Assembly: GCF_001592045.1 (NCBI RefSeq) | Contig: NZ_BCWB01000021.1 | Span: 1-64,000 of the forward strand | DNA length: 64,000 bases | Origin: Thermobifida fusca NBRC 14071 = JCM 3263 | GTDB lineage: Bacteria > Actinomycetota > Actinomycetes > Streptosporangiales > Streptosporangiaceae | Direction: 5' to 3' | In this document: positions 59,250-64,000 of the stretch, piece by piece | How positions within the stretch are numbered: position 1 is the stretch's first letter | Layout: every line of letters starts with the position of its first letter | Notes under the pieces: generated by a model | Databases searched by the model: none | Told to the model about the DNA's origin: nothing | What the model saw: only the letters and a program-made list of their open reading frames with translations | Translations under genes and position numbers: made by a program

Positions 59250-59638
59250 CCCGCGGCCAGCGACGGCTCTCCTCAGGGTTCTCACCAGAGGCACGAGTTC
59301 GCGCGGGAGCACCCGGCACCGTTCGGCGGGCTGACTATTAAGGTCCCTTCGCGCGTGTAGTCGGCGCGGTCGCCCTCCCCGGACGGGGAGCGCTGAGCCC
59401 CGGTTGACGCCCGCCTCCGTCCCTCAAGGCGATGCACTCCTCGGCTGAACGGGTCACGACAGTGTCCGTTGAACTCCATCCGTTTCCGCACCCCGGGGTT
59501 CAGGGACGGTCCGGGTTGTCTTCTCTTCACATGTGCATCGAGGCGTCCACGGCGGGCAGGCCTTGTCCACTCTCGGGGGCTCGGGATGTGTTTCCGGCAC
59601 GCAACCGGCCGCTGAAGAATTCGGACAGGTTCGGAGGC
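59250..59638. other. 389-bp intergenic region
   Basis: No gene, repeat or clear terminator was recognised between the SnoaL-like and lhgO genes, which converge here. Confidence 0.45.
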
Positions 59639-60844
59639 CTACTGGGATTTTGGGCCGTGAATAACGTCGACCACGTATTCGGCAATAGCCATGCACGACG
59701 TTGCTGCGGGCGATGGCGCGTTGCGGACCGCTGTAATACGCCCCATTTGATTGATGCGGAAATCGTCGACAAGGCTGCCGTCACGGTCGAGCGCCTGGGC
59801 GCGGACCCCGGCCCCGCCGCGGACCACGTCGCCAGGACCAATCTCCGGCACATACCGTTGCGCGGCCTTCATGTAGGCGCGTTGGGACACCGACCCGTAC
59901 ATCTCCTTCAGCCCGGTCACCCAGTGTTTGCGGGCCATCGCCCAGAACCCGGGCCAGGAGGCGATAGCGCCCAGGTCGGCCAGGTTGACCGTGGCGAGCC
60001 GGTAGCCTTCGCGGGCGAACGCAAGCACCGCGTTGGGGCCGACCTCTACTTCCCCGGAGACTCGGCGGGTGAAGTGTACGCCGAGGAACGGGTAGCGGGG
60101 ATCCGGGACCGGGTAGATCAAACCGCGCACCATGTGCGCCTTCTCTGGTTTGACCAGCATGTACTCGCCTCGGAACGGGATGATCCGCGGTTCGGTCCCG
60201 TCGCCGGCGAGGCGCGCAACCCGGTCGGTGTGCAGTCCTGCGCAGATGATGAGGCGGTCCACGGTCACCGGCTGACCGCCGGCGACAACCTCGATCGAGT
60301 CGCTGACTTCCCGGATGCGGGTGACCGGCGCAGTGCAGCGGATCTCCCCGCCTGCCTCGGTGATGTCTTTCGCGAAAGACGCGCAGATGAGCGGATAGTC
60401 GGTGATGGCGGTGTGCGGCGAGTGCAGGGCGACCAGCCCGGTGGCGTGCGGTTCGATTGCGCGGATCTCCTCGGGCCCGATGCGGCGCAGCCCGGGCACC
60501 GCGTTGCTGTCGGCGCGGGCGTAGATGGCGTCGAGCCGCCGCACGTCTTCGGAGTTGACCGCGACCACGAGCTTGCCGCACTCCTCGTAGGGCAGGCCGC
60601 GGTCGGTGCAGTATTCGCGGAGCATCTCCCGACCGCGTGTGCACAGCCGGGCTTTCAGGCTGCCGGGCTTGTAGTAGAGTCCTGCGTGGACGACTCCGGA
60701 GTTGTGGCTGGTCTGGTGGGCAGCGATCCGGTCTTCTTTTTCCAGCACGACCACGCGCGTGCCTGGCCACCGGCGGATGATCTCCCGGCCGATCGCCAGC
60801 CCGATGATGCCGGCGCCGACGATGCCCACAACCTCGTCAGCCAT
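59639..60844 (-). CDS. lhgO: L-2-hydroxyglutarate oxidase
   Basis: 401-residue FAD-dependent oxidoreductase converting L-2-hydroxyglutarate to 2-oxoglutarate, a metabolite-repair reaction, at the inner face of the membrane. ATG 60844 is preceded by AGGGAGACGGGA; the open frame beyond it does not resemble the family. The dinucleotide-binding loop is GIVGAGIIGLAIGREI (residues 7-22), then VLEKEDRIAAHQTSHNSGVVHAGLYY, the LhgO/YgaF signature. Near the C-terminus is YVPEIGPGDVVRGGAGVRAQA. A branch of the DAO family. Isolated gene. Confidence 0.93.
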   Translation of the reverse strand: MADEVVGIVGAGIIGLAIGREIIRRWPGTRVVVLEKEDRIAAHQTSHNSGVVHAGLYYKPGSLKARLCTRGREMLREYCTDRGLPYEECGKLVVAVNSEDVRRLDAIYARADSNAVPGLRRIGPEEIRAIEPHATGLVALHSPHTAITDYPLICASFAKDITEAGGEIRCTAPVTRIREVSDSIEVVAGGQPVTVDRLIICAGLHTDRVARLAGDGTEPRIIPFRGEYMLVKPEKAHMVRGLIYPVPDPRYPFLGVHFTRRVSGEVEVGPNAVLAFAREGYRLATVNLADLGAIASWPGFWAMARKHWVTGLKEMYGSVSQRAYMKAAQRYVPEIGPGDVVRGGAGVRAQALDRDGSLVDDFRINQMGRITAVRNAPSPAATSCMAIAEYVVDVIHGPKSQ

Positions 60845-61166
60845 TCCCGTCTCCCTGTTTCCTGTCCGGTAGGTGTGCGATCCAGGCTCAGCGCCGTTGT
60901 CGACCGCGACCTGACGGTAGTCGACCGCGTCGATGCAGTGGTGCGCAGCCCTGCGGTCGCGGGCGAAGACCACGGCGAACAGCCCGTAGCTGAGCCGGTG
61001 ACAGCCGCTCCCGCCTGGGTGGGTGTCTCCCCGGCGCAGACTGCCTCCGCTGCAGCGGGGCGGGCACGAACGTGTGCTGCGCTGGCCAAGAACGGAGGCC
61101 CGGAACCGGAATCGGAGCAGGGAAAACCCCGGGTTCGGAGGGCGTGTCACTCCCCCCAATCCGGGG
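60845..61166. other. Intergenic region upstream of lhgO
   Basis: 322 bp. A hairpin at 61125-61168 (AACCCCGG / CCGGGGTT on the plus strand) ends in TTTTCCC on the minus strand and overlaps the stop of the decayed gene upstream; it looks like that gene's original terminator. The rest shows no gene. Confidence 0.45.
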
Positions 61167-61516
61167 TTATGGGATGTCGGATCCGAGGACCAGTCGGCCG
61201 ACGGGGTGAAGCCGGGGTTTCCCCTCCAGCTCGCTGCCCCAGCACATGCGGGCAACGGTCTCCACGGGGACCAGCTTACGGCGCTGCTGCTCCTCGTTGA
61301 GCGTGGCCTTGCCAGGGCAGAGAAGCTCGCGCTCGGACTGACCGCCGCTGTCAGCGGTGTCCTTGATCCCTGCTGGGGTGGTCCCTGCGACGGACGATGC
61401 GGAGCACCTCTCCCTCGAGGACCAGACGGTCCAGGACGGGCCTCCCCGATGCCTGCGCGGCCTGCTCTCTTCTCCACCCGGGCGCAGCGAAGGAATCCGT
61501 GGGCATCCTTGGGCAC
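61167..61516 (-). pseudogene. Apparently frameshifted gene downstream of the metal-transport operon
   Basis: A GTG at 61516 with GGAGGAG upstream opens VPKDAHGFLRCARVEKRA. The best codon bias then moves to the next frame, which reads SGRPVLDRLVLEGEVLRIVRRRDH. It moves again to a third frame reading AGIKDTADSGGQSERELLCP and ending HPVGRLVLGSDIP at TAA 61167. The last segment alone has about 80% GC3. Two single-base changes in the same direction would join all three. The segments are not from a family I can name. Its position right after the permease stop suggests it was the fourth cistron. A sequencing or assembly cause cannot be excluded. Confidence 0.4.
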
Positions 61517-61548
61517 GCGGTCGTTCTCCTCCGGGCCGCATGCCCAAG

Positions 61549-62460
61549 CTATCCCTGGACCCGCTCTGCGGAAGCGGTCCCCTGGGCCGCCTCGGCGGTG
61601 TCCAGGACGGCTGCTCTCCGTGCCCCTGCCCGGCGGGCGAGCAAGCCGTAGCGGGGTGCCAGCAGATAGGCGGCAGCGAAGAGCAGCGCCTGCACGAGGA
61701 CGATCATGCCGCCGGGCGCCACATCCAGCAGGAAACTGGCGTAGACCCCCACCACCGAGGCAGCCACTGACGTGGCCACCGCGATGAGCATCATCCGTTC
61801 GAAGCGGTCCGTGAGCAGGTAGGCGGTCGCGCCCGGGATGATCAGCATGGCGACGACCATGATGATGCCGAGCACCTGGAGTGCGATGACCACGGTCACC
61901 GCCAGCAGCCCGAGCAGCAGTGCTTCCAGGCGGCGCGGCCGCAGCCCGATCACGTGCGCGTGGGCCGGGTCGAAAGCGTACAAGGTCAAGTCGCGGTGGG
62001 TGAACGCCACCACGGCCAGCGTGACGACGGTCATCACCACGATCTGCAGGATCTCGACGTCGCTGACGCCGAGCGGGTTACCGAAGAGGATGTGTCGCAG
62101 GTCGGTGTCGCTGGAGATGCGGGAGATGATGACCACGCCGAGCGCGAACATCGCGGTGAACACGATGCCGATCGCGGCGTCCTCTTTGACGCGGGACGTG
62201 CGGTTGACTGTGCCGATCAGCGCCACCGAGCCTACGCCGAAGACCAGTGCTCCCACCGCGAACGGCAGCCCGAGCAGGTAGGACAGCACTACGCCGGGCA
62301 GGACCGCATGCGAGATGGCGTCCCCCATCAGCGACCAGCCGATCAAGGTCACCCAGCAGGACAGCACCGCGCACACTGCGCCCGCGAGCACGCTAGCCAG
62401 GAGTGCCCGCTGCATGAACTCGAACGTGAAGGGGACGGTCAGCCAGTCGATGAGGGTCAT
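61549..62460 (-). CDS. Metal ABC transporter permease (ABC-3 family)
   Basis: 303-residue inner-membrane permease of the manganese/zinc/iron chelate family. Eight or more hydrophobic segments, with family blocks GWSLMGDAISHAVLPGVVLSYLLG and YAFDPAHAHVIGLRPRRLEALLLGLLAVTVV. The run LQVLGIIMVVAMLIIPGATAYLL is also typical. ATG 62460 overlaps the ATPase stop by four bases (ATGA). A longer frame to 62568 lies inside the ATPase gene and was rejected. Confidence 0.93.
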   Translation of the reverse strand: MTLIDWLTVPFTFEFMQRALLASVLAGAVCAVLSCWVTLIGWSLMGDAISHAVLPGVVLSYLLGLPFAVGALVFGVGSVALIGTVNRTSRVKEDAAIGIVFTAMFALGVVIISRISSDTDLRHILFGNPLGVSDVEILQIVVMTVVTLAVVAFTHRDLTLYAFDPAHAHVIGLRPRRLEALLLGLLAVTVVIALQVLGIIMVVAMLIIPGATAYLLTDRFERMMLIAVATSVAASVVGVYASFLLDVAPGGMIVLVQALLFAAAYLLAPRYGLLARRAGARRAAVLDTAEAAQGTASAERVQG

Positions 62461-63188
62461 GCGGGCTCCTCTAGTCCGAAAGCGCGGAGCATCAGCTCGG
62501 GTACGAGGACGCGGTCCGGGCTGCCGTGGGCCAGGACGCGCCGGTGCAGCAGGATGGCTTCGTCGCACAGCTCCCCCACTCCGGCCAGGTCGTGGGTGGA
62601 GACCAGCAGGGTGGCTCCTTCGTCGCGCATCTCCCGCAGCACGCGAACGATGGTGCGTTCTGAGGGCTTGTCTACGCCCGCGAACGGCTCGTCCAGCAGG
62701 AACACGGTGGCGCCTTGGGCGATGCCGCGGGCGATGAACGCGCGTTTCCGCTGGCCGCCGGAGAGGGCTCCGATCTGCCGGTGGGCCAGGTCGGTGAGTC
62801 CGGTGCGTTCGAGGGCTTCGGCTACCGCGTCACGGTCGGACTTGCGGGGTCGGCGGGTAAGGCCCATGTGACCGTAGCGTCCCATCATCACCACGTCGAT
62901 CACCCGCACTGGGAAGGCCCAGTCCACCTGTTCGGACTGGGGGACGTAGCCCAGCAGGCCGTTTTTGCGGGCCTGGGCGGGCGGTAGGCCGTGGATCCGC
63001 ACGTGTCCGCTCTGCGGGGTGACGAGTTCCGCGATGGTTTTCAGCAGGGTGGACTTGCCGGAGCCGTTGGCGCCGAGCAGGCCGCACACGACGCCGCGTC
63101 CAATCTCCACGGTGACGTTGTCGAGTGCCAGGACGTCGCCGTAGCGGACGGTGACCTCGCGGACTTCGAGTGCGGGCGGGGTGGTCAC
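62457..63188 (-). CDS. Metal ABC transporter ATPase
   Basis: 243-residue ABC ATPase with Walker A GANGSGKST, Q-loop LLGYVPQSEQVDWAFP (the PQSxxVDWxFP form typical of Mn/Zn importers), signature LSGGQRKRAFIARGIA, Walker B TVFLLDEPFAGVD and switch His in LLVSTHDLAG. GTG 63188 overlaps the binding-protein stop by four bases. It energises the importer formed with the ABC-3 permease. Confidence 0.94.
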   Translation of the reverse strand: MTTPPALEVREVTVRYGDVLALDNVTVEIGRGVVCGLLGANGSGKSTLLKTIAELVTPQSGHVRIHGLPPAQARKNGLLGYVPQSEQVDWAFPVRVIDVVMMGRYGHMGLTRRPRKSDRDAVAEALERTGLTDLAHRQIGALSGGQRKRAFIARGIAQGATVFLLDEPFAGVDKPSERTIVRVLREMRDEGATLLVSTHDLAGVGELCDEAILLHRRVLAHGSPDRVLVPELMLRAFGLEEPA

Positions 63189-64000
63189 GAGCGGCCTCCC
63201 TGTCCGGTGAGTCCGGCGACGATGGCTTCCGCGTCGTGGCGCAGCAGGTCCAGGTAGGTGGGGACTGGGCCGTTTGCGTCGGAGAGCGAATCCACGTACA
63301 AGGGTTCGCCGAGGACGGCACCGGTCTCGCGGGCGACCTGGCGCTGGGCGCTGTCGTTGACGGTACTTTCACAGAAGACCGCGGGGACGTTGTGCTCACG
63401 GACGAACTCCACCACGGAGGCGATCTGCTGGGGGGTGCCTTCCCCTTCAGCGTTCATCGGCCACAGGTACTTCTCGGTTAGCCCTGTGTCGCGTGCCAGG
63501 TAGGAGAATGCGCCCTCGCAGGTGACCAGGACCCGCTGTTCTTCGGGCACTGTGGCGAGTTCAGCACGGAGGAACTCGCCGATCTCGGTGATCTCAGCCT
63601 GGTAGGCCTCGGCGTTGGCCGCATAGTCGGCGGCATGGTCCGGGTCGAGTTCGCTGAGCGCATCCCGGATGTTGTCGACGTAGACGAGGGCTTCGTCCGG
63701 GGACATCCACGCGTGCGGGTTGGGGTGGCCCGCATAGTCCCCGGAGGCGACAGGGATGGTCTCGACTCCCTCGGTGACCACGCGGGTGGGGACGTCGAGC
63801 GGGTCGGTGAACTGCTCAAACCACAGTTCCAGGTTCATGCCGTTGGCGAGGAGGAGGTCAGCGGCCTGGGCACGGACCAGGTCGCTGGGGGTGGGCTCAT
63901 ATTCGTGGATCTCCGCACCGACCCGGGTGATGGATTCCACGCGGGCGTGCTCCCCGGCGACGTTGCGCGCCATGTCAGCGAGGACGGTGAAGGTGGTGAG
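63185..64000 (-). CDS. Metal-binding lipoprotein of the ABC importer (Mn type), N-terminus beyond window
   Basis: The last 272 residues of a cluster A-I (PsaA/TroA/MntC) binding protein. The frame is open to the window edge; the first visible residues are LTTFTVLADMARNVAG, the first strand of the mature fold, so only the signal/lipobox and a few residues are missing. Metal ligands in order are His in GAEIHEYEPTPSD, His in HPNPHAWMSP, Glu in VTCEGAFSYLA and Asp in YVDSLSDANGPVP. A His-His-Glu-Asp set without a His-rich loop favours manganese over zinc. First gene of the operon binding protein - ATPase - permease, with GTGA/ATGA overlaps. Confidence 0.93.
   Translation of the reverse strand, partial: LTTFTVLADMARNVAGEHARVESITRVGAEIHEYEPTPSDLVRAQAADLLLANGMNLELWFEQFTDPLDVPTRVVTEGVETIPVASGDYAGHPNPHAWMSPDEALVYVDNIRDALSELDPDHAADYAANAEAYQAEITEIGEFLRAELATVPEEQRVLVTCEGAFSYLARDTGLTEKYLWPMNAEGEGTPQQIASVVEFVREHNVPAVFCESTVNDSAQRQVARETGAVLGEPLYVDSLSDANGPVPTYLDLLRHDAEAIVAGLTGQGGRS

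Noticed and set aside
60845-61516. Upstream extension of L-2-hydroxyglutarate oxidase to 625 residues
   Set aside because: The true start at 60844 has a strong ribosome site; upstream residues have no similarity to the family and the frame is Ser/Arg/Pro-rich.

Overview
This 64 kb window is high-GC actinobacterial chromosome. The evidence is strong GC3 bias, frequent GTG starts (one TTG), paired XRE/DUF397 regulators and a secreted multidomain GH9 cellulase. That cellulase has the order CBM4 - Ig-like - GH9 - FnIII - CBM2, and its gene is preceded by a perfect TGGGAGCGCTCCCA box. The box and enzyme architecture match the CelR regulon and Cel9B (E1) of the thermophilic compost actinomycete Thermobifida fusca. 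I infer Thermobifida; the species is recognised from memory, not computed.

Layout. 1-9.1 kb is a plant-polysaccharide island. A GH95-like alpha-fucosidase (cut by the window edge) is divergent from a GH42 beta-galactosidase. A GH43 beta-xylosidase ends an operon with a sugar ABC importer (binding protein and two permeases), and a divergent LacI regulator follows. Two CGAAANNTTTCG boxes lie between regulator and operon. 9.4-16.4 kb holds mixed genes: a lipoprotein polysaccharide deacetylase, an epimerase-like SDR lacking the usual catalytic Tyr, a degenerate ADP-ribosylglycohydrolase/phosphatase fusion, fdhD, an EamA exporter and a FadR-type regulator. 16.5-22.5 kb carries cel9B, a YeiH-type exporter with a 44-residue membrane partner, and a GH1 beta-glucosidase with its own palindromic box.

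23.2-29.1 kb is a four-gene oligopeptide ABC operon with fused ATPases. 29.5-39 kb carries an RlmA-like methyltransferase, aroQ, a PstS-like lipoprotein behind a probable PHO box, a nucleotidyltransferase, a CPBP protease, a GT2 glycosyltransferase, a Ddl-like ligase, a PLP aminotransferase and an S4-domain protein. 39.1-43.6 kb has a secreted ricin-lectin/beta-helix protein and a penicillin-acylase-family hydrolase. 43.7-46.7 kb has a DUF574 methyltransferase and a TetR/acyl-CoA dehydrogenase pair.

46.7-48.2 kb is a gene-poor, lower-GC stretch with a broken small gene. A catalase follows behind a 23-bp Fur/PerR-like palindrome. 49.9-54.2 kb carries a YetF-like protein, an NAD(P)-binding protein, an alpha/beta hydrolase and a DUF6882-like protein. 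54.6-56.3 kb is a HATPase / XRE-DUF5753 / DUF397 cassette. 56.5-61 kb has a Sel1-repeat Ser/Thr kinase, a SnoaL-like protein and L-2-hydroxyglutarate oxidase. The right edge is a Mn-type ABC importer operon (binding protein cut by the edge) followed by an apparently decayed gene.

Working together: Cel9B cuts cellulose outside the cell, and GH1 probably splits imported cello-oligosaccharides. The GH43/ABC/LacI unit should import and hydrolyse xylo-oligosaccharides. GH95 plus GH42 would remove fucose and galactose from hemicellulose side chains. No CRISPR array, prophage, IS element, rRNA or tRNA was recognised.
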